From the NCBI GenBank assembly GCA_900546395.1, contig URDD01000005.1, positions 1-60,289 on the forward strand: a DNA stretch of 60,289 bases, read 5' to 3'. The notes under the pieces are model-generated. The model did no database searches, was not told the origin of the DNA, and was given only the letters and a program-made list of their open reading frames with translations. Every line of letters begins with the position of its first letter. The stretch's first letter is position 1. Shown here piece by piece: positions 17,691 through 27,153 of the stretch. A program made the translations under genes and the position numbers. This DNA is from an uncultured Bacteroidales bacterium. GTDB taxonomy: Bacteria; Bacteroidota; Bacteroidia; Bacteroidales; UBA932.

Positions 17691-18086
17691 ATGGGAATGA
17701 GTATTTTTATGGAGTGTAAAAAATTTTTTGTTTCCATTGCCTCAGCAGCGGCCGCTTTGGCATTTGTCATTTCGTGCTCAGCAAACAACGGCGGCACTGA
17801 AGAGAATTCTCCGGAAAAGGCATTGAACGAATATTATTCCGGGATAATTGCCGAAAGGCTTGCAGAAAAAGATAACGCAAGAGAAGCATTGGCTGAGATT
17901 GTCCCTGACATGATCGGCCTGGAAATCAAGGATAAAAGAAAAACAAGAGAGGGTTGTGAATTGACATTTGCCCTGACTCTTGAGAACAGGGTACATCCTG
18001 ATGGTGTGAATATGACCAAAAACAAGAAAGCGGAAATGATACAGGAGGGAAAGCTTTGGAGGGTAAGACGGATAACAGACCTTTAG
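17691..18086 (+). CDS. Small lipoprotein, unknown function
   Basis: 131 residues, a lipoprotein with its lipobox at FVISC (cysteine near 29). ATGs at 17691, 17697 and 17709 are all possible; 17709 (MECKKFFVSIASAAAAL) gives the most normal signal peptide. The mature part is short and charged, with an alternating pattern ending in GKLWRVRRI. That resembles the NTF2-like DUF4878-type lipoproteins (ending in a WKIxxI-like strand), but the match is weak. It lies 11 bases after mutS2 and overlaps the next gene by 31 bases. Confidence 0.75.
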   Translation: MGMSIFMECKKFFVSIASAAAALAFVISCSANNGGTEENSPEKALNEYYSGIIAERLAEKDNAREALAEIVPDMIGLEIKDKRKTREGCELTFALTLENRVHPDGVNMTKNKKAEMIQEGKLWRVRRITDL

Positions 18087-18439
18087 GCAGAAAAGGCGAG
18101 GATGCAGCATGTATATTTCTTGTAGGACGGGGACATAGTATTCTCGAACGGAACTGGAGATTCGGACGGCTGGAAATTGACATTATAAGCCTGAATGAGA
18201 ATGGCATTCATTTTGTCGAAGTAAAATGCCGGAGATTGCCGATGGAAGCAGAACCGCAAGAAAGTGTGACCCGGACAAAACAGCAAAGGATATGCAAGGC
18301 TGCCTTGGGATACATAAACAGCAGAAACTGTTTCAGGACAGGAGACCTTGAATGTCACTTCGATATCATTTCCGTCATATTGGGAAAAGACTCTTTCAGT
18401 ATCAGATACTTTGAAGATGCATTCTTTCCCGGAATTTGA
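18056..18439 (+). CDS. YraN-family (UPF0102) nuclease-like protein
   Basis: 127 residues. The family pattern is clear: GRKGEDAACIFLVGRGHSIL at the start, then WRFGRLEIDIIS and HFVEVKCRR, i.e. the E-x-D...E-V-K acidic/lysine core of a restriction-endonuclease-like fold. YraN proteins are widely conserved and proposed to act in DNA processing, with no firm function. The start is TTG at 18056, supported by an ideal AGGAGG at 18042-18047, seven to eight bases upstream and inside the previous gene. No ATG occurs before the conserved block, so the TTG start is needed. Confidence 0.88.
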   Translation: MEGKTDNRPLGRKGEDAACIFLVGRGHSILERNWRFGRLEIDIISLNENGIHFVEVKCRRLPMEAEPQESVTRTKQQRICKAALGYINSRNCFRTGDLECHFDIISVILGKDSFSIRYFEDAFFPGI

Positions 18440-18465
18440 AAAGATGATTTAGTAAAGGAGAATAT

Positions 18466-19560
18466 ATGAACAATAACCACTATTGTGTTATAATGGCAGG
18501 AGGAAGCGGGAACAGACTATGGCCGGCCAGCCGTTCTTCACGCCCGAAACAGTTTCTGGACATTGCCGGTACAGGAAAAACTTTCCTGAGAAGCACATAC
18601 GAGCGGTTCGCCGCGATTTTTCCGGAAAAAAATATTCTGGTGGTATCTGTACAGAAATACAAAGATTTGGTAATGAAGGAAATCCCTGAACTTCAGGAAG
18701 AAAACCTATTACTTGAACCTTATGCCAGAGACACTGCTCCTTGTATAGCCTATGCAGCCTATACTCTGCTCAAGAGAAATCCAGATGCCATTATGGTAGT
18801 TTCTCCGGCAGACCACCTTATCTCCGATGCAGAGAATTTCAGGAATGACATTTACAATGCCATTAACTTCGCGACAGAAAATGAGGTCCTTATCACATTG
18901 GGAATAACCCCTGTGCGACCTGACCCGAATTTCGGATATATCCAGATTGCCGGAGGGAAAGAGGCTAACTTGAAAGACGGAGCTGTTAAAGTCAAGACTT
19001 TTACGGAAAAACCTGACATTAGCCTTGCCAAGGTATTCATTGAAACAGGCGAATTTTTCTGGAACTCCGGTATTTTCGTCTGGTCTGCAAAAACTATTAT
19101 AAATGAAATGCAGGCCCTTCTTCCTGAAGTTACTGTGCTTTTCAAAGGCTGGGAGCATGTAATTGGCAGCAAAATGGAAGAAGACTTCATAAACAAGGTA
19201 TATACAGACTGTATAAAGATTTCAATTGATTACGGTATTATGGAAAAGACTGGAAAAGCATGGCTCTTTCCGGCCAAATTCAAATGGGAGGATATCGGAT
19301 CCTAGGAATCCTTATATAGCGGTATAGGTGAAAAAGACAGCAACGGAAACATCTGCAATACTAATGCATACCTTACAGAAAACAGCTCCAGCCTTGTATT
19401 GTATTCAGAAAAGAAAGACAAACTCATAGCTGTAAGAGGTCTTGACAATTTCGTCGTGATTGATACCGGAAACGCCTTGCTTATATGTCCCAAAGATGAC
19501 AAAAAACTAAAGGAATTCACGGCCAGGCTGGCTATGCCGGGGTATGAAAACTATAAATAG
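18466..19560 (+). pseudogene. manC: Mannose-1-phosphate guanylyltransferase, interrupted by in-frame TAG
   Basis: The 364-codon frame encodes a GDP-mannose pyrophosphorylase, which makes GDP-mannose from mannose-1-phosphate and GTP. MAGGSGNRLWPASRSSRPKQ is the nucleotide-binding loop (about 11-30); SPADHLI and FTEKP are also typical. Codon 280 (19303-19305) is TAG inside KWEDIGS*ESLY, where the family has tryptophan (DxGSW), one base from TGG. The remaining 84 residues continue in frame with recognisable late-family sequence (AVRGLDNFVVIDTGNALLIC) up to TAG at 19558. An AAGGAG ribosome site precedes the start. As written, translation yields a 279-residue product lacking the C-terminal part. 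Confidence 0.9.
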
Positions 19561-19582
19561 AAACTAAAAACATCATAAGACT

Positions 19583-20032
19583 ATGGAACTTGAAAAACAG
19601 ATTCAATCTGATATGATTGCAGCGATGAAGGCTCACGAAACAGCCCGTCTGGCTGCATTTAGAGGAATATAGGCAGCAATTTTACTTGCAAAGACTGCAG
19701 AAAACGGAAACGGGGAAGTTTCAGATGCCGAGATTATAAAAATCATTCAGAAACTTGTAAAGCAGCGTAAGGAAAGTGCTGAAATCTATGCAGGACAGAA
19801 CCGCTCCGAACTGGCAGAAAACGAACTTGCGGAAGCCAAGGCTATGGAGGTTTATCTTCCAAAGCAGCTGGAGGAGTCTGAAGTAGAAAATATACTTAGA
19901 GGAATAATTGATGAAACAGGCGCCAGCAAACCGTCAGATATGGGAAAAGTCATGGGCATAGCTACAAAAAGACTTGCAGGGCAAGCTGACGGAAAACTTA
20001 TCAGCACTCTTGTAAAAAAGCTGCTTGTCTGA
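19583..20032 (+). pseudogene. GatB/YqeY-domain protein, interrupted by in-frame TAG
   Basis: The 149-codon frame from ATG at 19583 matches the YqeY/GatB-tail family in length and sequence (start MELEKQIQSDMIAAMKAHE; IIQKLVKQRKESAEIYA; EVYLPKQLEESEVE; SDMGKVMGI near the end). The family is thought to resemble the tRNA-binding tail of the amidotransferase GatB. Codon 30 (19670-19672) is TAG in LAAFRGI*AAILLAKT, where relatives have lysine; AAG to TAG is one base. The frame continues without any shift to TGA at 20030. Only the last 62 residues could be made from an internal ATG at 19844. It follows manC by 22 bases; two stops lie 367 bases apart. Confidence 0.88.
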
Positions 20033-20071
20033 CAAGCAGTCAACCGAAAATAACCTAATGAGTCATATATT

Positions 20072-20839
20072 ATGATCAGTATCGCAGAACGACATAAATA
20101 CATAAAGGAACAGATGGCCAAAAACGGTTTCATCCGTGTTCAGGATATCGCAGACCAGCTTGGTGTGACAGGTGCTACTATCCGCAAAGACCTGAGAATC
20201 CTTGAAAGCCAGAACGTGCTGTACAGAACTCATGGCAGCGCATCTCCGGTAAAGCCACACGTGATGGATATAAGCATTACCGAGAAGCAGACACAGAATA
20301 TATCCCAAAAAAGGATGATAGCCTTGGCTGCCCAGAATACAATCAAGCCTGATGACGCCATCATTCTCGCCTCAGGCTCCACAGTAACAGCTTTTGCTGA
20401 AATACTGCAGCCTATGGGTTCGCTCAATGTTGTGACCCCCTCTCTCGGAATCGCAGTACTTCTCAATGAGAAAGAAAATATCAAGGTGATTGTCCTCGGA
20501 GGGGAAATGTACAAAAACTCACTGTCAGTAAGAGGTGTCTATGCGGAACAGGGTCTCTCAAATGTAAGCTGCTCAAAGCTTTTCATCGGATGTGACGGAA
20601 TAGACTTCGAATCCGGAATCACTTGCGCAACTATACAGGAGGCAAGACTTACAAAAGCTATGATGAAAGCTGCTTCCAAAACAGTCGTATTGGCTGATTC
20701 TTCAAAGTTCGGACGCAGGGGATTCGGAAAGATAGGGGAAATCGAGGATATTGATATCATAATAACAGACTCCGGCATCTCAGATACACTCAAGGAGCAA
20801 ATCGAAGAAGCCGGAGTTCAGGTTATAATTGCAGACTGA
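20072..20839 (+). CDS. DeoR/GlpR-family transcriptional regulator
   Basis: 255 residues. N-terminal DeoR helix-turn-helix: FIRVQDIADQLGVTGATIRK followed by DLRILESQNVLYRTHG (about 18-53). The C-terminal sensor domain (about 75-245) has the sugar-phosphate-binding fold with ILASGSTVTAFAE and VLADSSKFGRRGFG. Such regulators respond to phosphorylated sugars or glycerol-3-phosphate. The stop codon abuts the stop of the convergent glpT-like gene, so GlpR-like control of that transporter is a reasonable inference. Confidence 0.93.
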   Translation: MISIAERHKYIKEQMAKNGFIRVQDIADQLGVTGATIRKDLRILESQNVLYRTHGSASPVKPHVMDISITEKQTQNISQKRMIALAAQNTIKPDDAIILASGSTVTAFAEILQPMGSLNVVTPSLGIAVLLNEKENIKVIVLGGEMYKNSLSVRGVYAEQGLSNVSCSKLFIGCDGIDFESGITCATIQEARLTKAMMKAASKTVVLADSSKFGRRGFGKIGEIEDIDIIITDSGISDTLKEQIEEAGVQVIIAD

Positions 20840-22261
20840 TTAGTTTTCAGCCAATTTTTTCTCACTGTTCCATGTAACGGAACATAATAGCAGGGCAGCT
20901 ATGCTGGCTACGGACAACATAATAAAAGTTACGTGCCAGCCTGCTGATTCTGCTACTGTACCCATCAGCATTTTTGAAAGAATCGCGTCACCGAACAGGT
21001 AGCCGAAAAGGCCAACGAAGCCTGCTGCCGTTCCGGCTGCGTTCTTCGGAACAAGATTAAGTGCCTGGATACCAATTAGCGCCACTGGTCCATAAATACA
21101 GAATCCTACAAGACTAAGTGCAAAATAAACAAATCCTCTTGTAACGGCGGCAACTGTTTCCGGGCTTGCAGCAGCACCGGCAAATAATCCGGCGACATTG
21201 CCGGCCTGCCAGTAAAGCAGTGTTCCTAAAAGTACTACCCCCATAAAAATCACATTGGGAGGAGTACATCTGCCCTTGAAGAATTTAGAAGATATCCATC
21301 CGCAGATAATTGTTCCGGGAATACCGGCATAATTATGCAGTGCAAATGCCAGATTGCTCTGTTCTGGTGTCATTATATCCATCTCCTGCAAATAAAGAGG
21401 AGCCCAGTCTCCTACTCCATACCTTACCATATAAACAAAGGCATTTGCAAAAGCTATTACCCAAAGCAGCTTATTTTTGAATACATAATCCACAAATAGT
21501 GTTCTGAATGGAATCTTATCGACATCCTTGCTTTTCGACTTCACGCCGGAATAATCGTTTCTGTAATCGTTAATCGACGGAAGCCCGCAAGACTGAGGCG
21601 TATCACGGATTGCCCACCAGCAGAAAACAGCTATCAGCAGTGCTGCCGCAGAAGGTACGATAAATGCGGCTCTCCAAGTCTGCTCTATGCCTATTCCTGC
21701 AAATATCACAATTCCCAAAGACACAAGAAGTCCGAGTGATCCACCACCGAAAGTATGCGATGTATTCCATACTGACATCTTGAAGCTTCTTTCATTCTGT
21801 GAAAACCAATATGCCATAATACGGCCGCATGGAGGCCATCCCATACCGGAAAGCCATCCAATAACAAGCATCAAGACGAAAATCACCGATACATTCAGCA
21901 ACTGATTGGCCCCAAAGGGAATCAGACCTACAGACATCATTGTCAGTGCGGAAAGCACAAGCCCTACAACTAGAAATTTCCTTGCATCAGAGCGGTCCGA
22001 GACACTACCCATGATAAATTTGCTGAAAGCATAGGCAATGGATACAGCAGACATTGCAAAGCCCACTCCTGTCTTATCTACAAGTCCGTCTTCTATCATT
22101 CCGGGAGCTGCAAGTGACAGATTTTTCCTTACAAGATAATAGGCTGCATATCCAAGGAATGCTCCCATAAACACACGGAATCTCATTGACTTATAAACTT
22201 TGTCAATTTTTCCTTTTGGAAGTAATGGCCGGGATACCGGCGGATCAAAAAAACTTGCCAT
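20840..22261 (-). CDS. glpT: Glycerol-3-phosphate transporter (OPA family, MFS)
   Basis: 473 residues, 12 membrane segments. Exchanges external glycerol-3-phosphate for internal phosphate. The substrate-site residues known from E. coli GlpT are in place: arginine in YYLVRKNLSLA (R45 equivalent), histidine in WNTSHTFGGG (H165 equivalent) and arginine in YMVRYGVGDWAP (R269 equivalent). GFAMSAVSIAYAFSKFIMGSVSDRS is near-identical to the GlpT signature. Neighbours are the DeoR regulator (convergent) and a phosphoesterase (divergent). Hexose-phosphate specificity is less likely but not excluded. Confidence 0.92.
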   Translation of the reverse strand: MASFFDPPVSRPLLPKGKIDKVYKSMRFRVFMGAFLGYAAYYLVRKNLSLAAPGMIEDGLVDKTGVGFAMSAVSIAYAFSKFIMGSVSDRSDARKFLVVGLVLSALTMMSVGLIPFGANQLLNVSVIFVLMLVIGWLSGMGWPPCGRIMAYWFSQNERSFKMSVWNTSHTFGGGSLGLLVSLGIVIFAGIGIEQTWRAAFIVPSAAALLIAVFCWWAIRDTPQSCGLPSINDYRNDYSGVKSKSKDVDKIPFRTLFVDYVFKNKLLWVIAFANAFVYMVRYGVGDWAPLYLQEMDIMTPEQSNLAFALHNYAGIPGTIICGWISSKFFKGRCTPPNVIFMGVVLLGTLLYWQAGNVAGLFAGAAASPETVAAVTRGFVYFALSLVGFCIYGPVALIGIQALNLVPKNAAGTAAGFVGLFGYLFGDAILSKMLMGTVAESAGWHVTFIMLSVASIAALLLCSVTWNSEKKLAEN

Positions 22262-22293
22262 TAGATTTAGATTATATGATTTCGATTAGGCTG

Positions 22294-22301
22294 CAAAGAT
22301 A
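22294..22301 (-). promoter_or_regulatory. -7 box for glpT
   Basis: On the minus strand TATCTTTG matches TAnnTTTG, 33 bases before the glpT start. A TTTG lies upstream at 22318-22321, 16 bases away, shorter than the usual spacing. Confidence 0.55.
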
Positions 22302-22349
22302 GCAAATTCAATACAATCAAAATTAATTTTCAATAAAATTATTTTATCA

Positions 22350-22368
22350 CGAAACCTTATAGGTTTCG
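22350..22368. promoter_or_regulatory. Palindrome in the glpT / phosphoesterase divergent region
   Basis: CGAAACC-TTATA-GGTTTCG is a perfect 7-bp inverted repeat with a 5-base centre. It lies between glpT and the divergent phosphoesterase gene, upstream of both -7 boxes. It is a candidate regulator site, perhaps for the DeoR protein (inference). Confidence 0.5.
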
Positions 22369-22430
22369 AAACAAAAGGGAATTAACCCGACAAATTTTCA
22401 TTAACACACAAAAAAACACTTTTTTTTATT

Positions 22431-22438
22431 TATTTTTG
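22431..22438 (+). promoter_or_regulatory. -7 box for the secreted phosphoesterase gene
   Basis: TATTTTTG fits TAnnTTTG, 47 bases before the start at 22486. The surrounding sequence is T-rich, so the match is less specific. Confidence 0.4.
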
Positions 22439-22485
22439 TTTTTTATTGGCCAATCCGGATGAAAAACAAAATAAAATACAACATA

Positions 22486-23655
22486 ATGAAAAACACATTG
22501 ATTATTGCACTGTATCTTCTTGCCTGCTGCATAGCCTCGGCACAGGTAAAAATCACTGGGGGACCATATCTCCAGAATGTAACGGAAACTGAATTCACTG
22601 TAGTCTGGACTACAAATATGGATGCCGTAGGCTGGATAGAGATAGCTCCTGATGACGGTACGCATTTCTATAACACCGAACGTCCTGCATATTTTGATTT
22701 GAGAGGGGCAGGAAGGAAACCGATAGGCAAACTCCACAAGGTAACAGTCAAAGGGCTTACCCCCGGCACAGTCTATAGATATAGGGCTATGAACAAAGGT
22801 GTTATATCACAGGAGCAGAGAAGCCGCATTGTCTATACGGAAGGTTACGGACAGGATATTCTAAAGCGCAAGCCGTCACAAGTAAAGACACTGAGCAGTT
22901 CTTACGATAAAGTCAAATTCGCAATGGTCAATGATGTCCACGAAAACGACTCCACTTTCAGAGTGCTTTTCAAGGATGTTGCAGGCAAATATGACTTCGT
23001 ATGCTTTAACGGGGACATGACATCAGATGTGCCGAGCGAAGAGGCCTTGATGAAGCATTACCTCAAGTCAGCGGGAGAACTGTTTGCAGGAGAAACCCCT
23101 CTATATATAATAAGGGGTAACCACGAATACAGGGGAAATGCAGCCACTAAGTATATTGATTATCTGCAGACTCCTACCGGTAAGACCTATTATGCGTTCA
23201 AATATGGAAAATTTTTCTTTCTTGCCCTTGACGGAGGCGAAGACAAGCCAGACAGTGACATAAGGAATCTGGATATAATGATAACCGAACAATATGTCAG
23301 AGAAGAATCAGAGTGGCTTAAAAAAGTAGTCCAAAGTGAAGACTTCAAGAACGCTGATGTACGTATTGCCTTCTGTCATATACCTCCTGGAGAAAAAGGA
23401 TGGTACGGTAACGCCACTGTCAGCAAGATGCTTGTACCTGCCCTCAACGAAGCTGGTATAGACCTGATGCTTTGTGCCCATATCCATAACCTTCGTTATG
23501 AAGCACCAGGTACCACTAATGCAAATTTCCCTGTCTTGTGTAATGACAATCTTACACGACTGGATGCAGAAGTAACTTCTGACAACATCTCCATATCTGT
23601 CTTTGCTCCAGACGGTAAAACCATAAAGTCATTCAATTTCAAGCCGAAAAACTAA
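22486..23655 (+). CDS. Secreted metallophosphoesterase with N-terminal Fn3-like domain (purple-acid-phosphatase type)
   Basis: 389 residues from ATG at 22486, the start of the signal peptide (MKNTLIIALYLLACCIASAQ); the ATG at 22459 would add nine residues before it. Residues about 22-110 are a Fn3-like domain with VKITGGPYLQNVTETEFTVVW, as in purple acid phosphatases. A calcineurin-like core follows: NDVHEND replaces the usual GDxH, then NGDMTSD, RGNHEYRG, FCHIPPG and CAHIHN, all metal ligands. It should hydrolyse phosphoesters outside the inner membrane. Substrate unknown; it is divergent from glpT and convergent with a second phosphoesterase. Confidence 0.9.
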   Translation: MKNTLIIALYLLACCIASAQVKITGGPYLQNVTETEFTVVWTTNMDAVGWIEIAPDDGTHFYNTERPAYFDLRGAGRKPIGKLHKVTVKGLTPGTVYRYRAMNKGVISQEQRSRIVYTEGYGQDILKRKPSQVKTLSSSYDKVKFAMVNDVHENDSTFRVLFKDVAGKYDFVCFNGDMTSDVPSEEALMKHYLKSAGELFAGETPLYIIRGNHEYRGNAATKYIDYLQTPTGKTYYAFKYGKFFFLALDGGEDKPDSDIRNLDIMITEQYVREESEWLKKVVQSEDFKNADVRIAFCHIPPGEKGWYGNATVSKMLVPALNEAGIDLMLCAHIHNLRYEAPGTTNANFPVLCNDNLTRLDAEVTSDNISISVFAPDGKTIKSFNFKPKN

Positions 23656-23665
23656 GAAAACGTTT

Positions 23666-23695
23666 AGAAGCTGTTTAAAAATTTAAACAGCTTCT
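23666..23695. repeat. Perfect 14-bp inverted repeat, partly copied at 55565-55585
   Basis: AGAAGCTGTTTAAA and TTTAAACAGCTTCT surround two A bases. A 21-base part including the right arm is repeated at the cydB end. It may be a terminator or a remnant of a small repeat element. Confidence 0.7.
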
Positions 23696-23711
23696 TAAGC
23701 ATCATACAAAA

Positions 23712-23757
23712 AAACAGACTTCCGTTAATCTTCTCAAAAAGATACGGAAGTCTGTTT
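23712..23757. terminator. Hairpin terminator between two convergent phosphoesterase genes
   Basis: AAACAGACTTCCGT pairs perfectly with ACGGAAGTCTGTTT across an 18-base loop, with A and T runs outside. It serves both converging transcripts. Confidence 0.8.
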
Positions 23758-23806
23758 CATTTTCCGGACAGACAGAACATCCTGCCTGTCAGAAGTCTCT
23801 TATTAA

Positions 23807-25360
23807 TCAAAACGCAGGGAAAAACTCAGGTGTATTACCCGTGAATTCTGTTTGCGTATAAGTCTGACCGCTATGTGGATCTACAGCCTCTACCTTTACA
23901 GATGCTGCAGGGTTTTTCAGAGTATAGTAGAACAAATGGGTATTATTCTTCTTGTCATAATTATCTCCTCGTCCCTGCACTCCACGATGATAACCGGAAG
24001 CCCACGCATCACGCTTTTCTTTCCCCTCAAACGGCTTCATTTCTCCTGAAAGCTGGCCATCTTCATAAACCTTTACAGTCCAATCTGAGTCTGAATTCCA
24101 GATATTGGCGATAATGTCAGAGTCTCCTTGATAATAAAATTTATAGTTAGGGGTATAACCTTCCATATAGGACATATTTCCTCTATAAAGTCTTATCTGA
24201 AACGATCTTTCATATCCGGTAGCCTTGAAATAGCTATCTACTATTTTAGTCCCGTTAATAGAATAAACTCCATAGCCGTTAGGAGCTCCGTCAACATTAA
24301 TATGGGAGTGCCACCATGCTCCACATACAGCTGCATGAACATGCTCGTACCGGTCTTCTGCCACATAGTTTTCAGCATAGTGAGTGTGTCCGGACATAAT
24401 ATGAAGACCGGCAAAAGATTTGAGCAAATCAAGTACCTTGTCAACATTCTGTCCTGAACTTCCTCTGATAGGAATATGGACGCAGAGAATAATCATCTTG
24501 TCCTTGGAAACGAAACTCAAATCCTGCTTGAGCCATTCTACCTGATCATCCCTGAACCCCATACTATAGTCATCGTGATTCGGGAAAACAATGTCATCCA
24601 TAACCACTACATGAACTTTTCCTCTGTTGAACGAATAATTCACAGGACCGAAGCAATACTCAAAGTTACGCTGCGCAGCAATATCGTGCTCTACTGTATA
24701 AGCATCTTTCTTTACTGCTATAACTTTATTGTCGTGGTTTCCTATTGCCATAAACAACGGAAGGCCTACTTTGTCCTTATCCATTGCTTTCTTCATAAGA
24801 GGAAAAACGTCATTTGTATAATCGTTATTTGCAGTATTCCAGCCAATATCTCCCAATACGACGCCATAGCTCGGAAGATCAGATGCCGACACAGTTTCAT
24901 ACAAATCAGGAACTGTCTCACTGGTAAAACGGTTCACATTGGTAGTTGACTGACACTGAGGGTCCGCCAGACAAAACAAATTGAACGAATCCTCTGTTGC
25001 TCCTGTTTTCTCCAAAGTAAAATCATAGCGGGAAATACCACCTGTGATTTTCTTCCAGAATGAAGGAAGACCGTTGGCCATAGGAACAGCACAGTCTTCC
25101 GGAATAGATACGAAGACCTGATAGGAAAACTTATTGGATGTCAGTTGATATACTCCATTTTCGTCAGTAACAGCACAAGAGTATCCGTCGCTAACTACAA
25201 CTCCAGGCATATAATTGCCGTCCGAATCAGTCACGACTCCGAACAAATCTGTCATCGGATCCAGATCTGTCTTCAATGAAGGTAGAGAATCCTTGTCGCA
25301 TCCCATAAACAGCAAAGCACAAATCCCTGCTGCCAAACCCGATTTAAATATATGTTTCAT
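23807..25360 (-). CDS. Calcineurin-like phosphoesterase lipoprotein with C-terminal extension
   Basis: 517 residues. MKHIFKSGLAAGICALLFMGC is a lipoprotein signal. Residues about 38-105 are a small beta domain (GVVTDSDGNYMPGVVVSDG...YQLTSN) like those of carboxypeptidase-regulatory folds. The metallophosphatase core follows with LADPQCQS, VLGDIGWN, AIGNHDNK, CVHIPIRG and MSGHTHYAE; the C-terminal 140 residues match the extension typical of Bacteroides calcineurin-like proteins. Last gene of the susC-susD transcript, 16 bases after susD. It probably cleaves a phosphoester on the ligand taken up by SusC/D. Confidence 0.9.
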   Translation of the reverse strand: MKHIFKSGLAAGICALLFMGCDKDSLPSLKTDLDPMTDLFGVVTDSDGNYMPGVVVSDGYSCAVTDENGVYQLTSNKFSYQVFVSIPEDCAVPMANGLPSFWKKITGGISRYDFTLEKTGATEDSFNLFCLADPQCQSTTNVNRFTSETVPDLYETVSASDLPSYGVVLGDIGWNTANNDYTNDVFPLMKKAMDKDKVGLPLFMAIGNHDNKVIAVKKDAYTVEHDIAAQRNFEYCFGPVNYSFNRGKVHVVVMDDIVFPNHDDYSMGFRDDQVEWLKQDLSFVSKDKMIILCVHIPIRGSSGQNVDKVLDLLKSFAGLHIMSGHTHYAENYVAEDRYEHVHAAVCGAWWHSHINVDGAPNGYGVYSINGTKIVDSYFKATGYERSFQIRLYRGNMSYMEGYTPNYKFYYQGDSDIIANIWNSDSDWTVKVYEDGQLSGEMKPFEGKEKRDAWASGYHRGVQGRGDNYDKKNNTHLFYYTLKNPAASVKVEAVDPHSGQTYTQTEFTGNTPEFFPAF

Positions 25361-25376
25361 CTTAAAAAAACAATTT

Positions 25377-27143
25377 CTATTGCCAATAATAATTCTGTCC
25401 GAGAGCAGGGTTTATATTAAGCGCTGTCTTAGGAACAGGACGCAAATACCTCTTCTCTTCAAAGTTTCTGGTTACACTGTACATAAGCCTTCCGCTCGTA
25501 CCGTTTTCAAGAGAATACTGTGAATCAAGAGTTATGTAGAATACTCCGGTTTCAGAACCAGCCTTCCCGTCAGTGACACAAACGTCATTGGTACCATCTC
25601 CATTAAGGTCATAAGGAGTATCAAGTGCCGGAATATAAATACCGTACCACTGTTTGTTCAGTTTCTCTCCAAGATGCCATCTCATAAGGTCATCCCATCT
25701 GCGGCCTTCAAGAAGCAGTTCTATGGCACGCTCTCTGCGGATTTCCAGAATATCACAGTCTTCTATTCCATAATACTCTTTCAAGTATGGATCTGCAGAA
25801 GATGGACGGTTTCCGCTGACTCCGGCTCTCTCTCTTACCAGGCGTACAGTCTTGTCCCATACATCATCATCGAACTCATGCAGTTCTGCTTTTGCCTCTG
25901 CATAGTTCAAAAGCACTTCTGCATATCTTATAATTGGAAGAGAGTTATAAGATATATTAGCCGACTCGAACTTCTTGTCATCAAGATTGAATTTAATCAC
26001 TTGATACCCTGTAAGAGTAACTGAAAAGTCAGGGGCTGTAGGCATTGTTTCACCTCCTATTACCTTAGTATATCCAGGCGTGATAATCTGCTGGCTGAGC
26101 CTGTAATCCCTGTTTTTTATCTCCTCGGTAAATGTTTCCCCGGAAGCTGTATGCCTGCTACCGTCCAAATTAAGGTATGTCTTTACAAAATCCTGGTCAA
26201 GAGACCATCTCTGACCGTAACTTCCGGAAGTATATCTCCATGTAAGGTCATGGAATGTAGTCAGAGCTTCGCTCATCTCACGTCCCCAAATCACTTCCTG
26301 CCGGTTAAGTTTTTCCTGGGTAAACAGAGCTCTGTACTGTGTAGCTACCTGTGAAGGGTTGTTTACAAGACTGTAAACACCAGTCTCCATTAGTTCATAA
26401 GCGGCTTCCGCTGCCTCTCTCAGGAATTTCTCAGATGATTCAGTATCTTCCCACGCCTTTCCGGTACTCGGATCTACTGAATGGTATTTCCTATATGTTC
26501 CTTCAAATAGACATACTCTTGATTTATACGCGAGTGCGATATACCTGTTGATGCGCGCCCCACTGATCCAATCACCGGAATCATAGCAGTGCTCACAGGC
26601 AAAATTCAGATCCTCAAGCACCTTGTCCATAACAAACTCCCTGCTGTCTCTAGGCTTATAGAGTTGCTCCATATCCTCAGGGTCAATAGGTTCGTCATAC
26701 CATGGAACTGCTCCGAATTCCTTTACCATCTCGAAATACTGCCAGGCTCTCCAGAATCTTGCAGTTCCTTCATAATGGTTATAAGCAGCATCAGAAAGAC
26801 CTTTTGCCTCCTTGAAATGCACAAGGAAATAATTTATATTATACATCGGTTTCCAGTCGCCTGTACCCCAGCCTCCCTGAAGATCTGGTGACCACGCCAC
26901 ATTGGTAAGATACGTAGTGGATTGCTTGGTAACCATTATATCACTGTAACCGTCTCCATATCCGAGATTTGCTTCAGACGGAGTTTATTTCTGGATAAAA
27001 CCGTTGGTATAAGTAATAAGGGAGCTCTCATCTTGAAAATAAGACTGAGAACCTATCTCGGCCACCGGCTCTCTGTTCAGGAATCCTTCACAAGAAGAGA
27101 CAAGAGCCATACAAAGCGGTAAAAATATATAAAATTTTCTCAT
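25377..27143 (-). pseudogene. SusD/RagB-family nutrient-binding lipoprotein, interrupted by in-frame TAA
   Basis: The 588-codon frame starts at ATG 27143 with a lipoprotein signal (MRKFYIFLPLCMALVSSC, cysteine 18) and the typical EGFLNREPVAEIGSQSYFQD that follows it in SusD proteins. Codon 53 (26985-26987) is TAA in NGFIQK*TPSEANLGYGD. The rest reads through to the normal SusD C-terminus (LRPVPKTALNINPALGQNYYW). SusD proteins cap SusC at the cell surface and bind the ligand. As written, only 52 residues are made; a restart at 26936 would lack the lipid anchor. It follows susC by 10 bases. Confidence 0.92.
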
Positions 27144-27153
27144 TTCCTGTCAA

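Noticed and set aside
18466..20032. TAG read as an amino acid (recoded genetic code or pyrrolysine)
   Set aside because: TAG is used as the final stop of several intact genes here, one of the four interruptions is TAA, and the replaced residues differ (Trp, Lys, Asn, unknown).
23666..23695. Insertion sequence end
   Set aside because: No transposase or target duplication is visible; kept only as a repeat.
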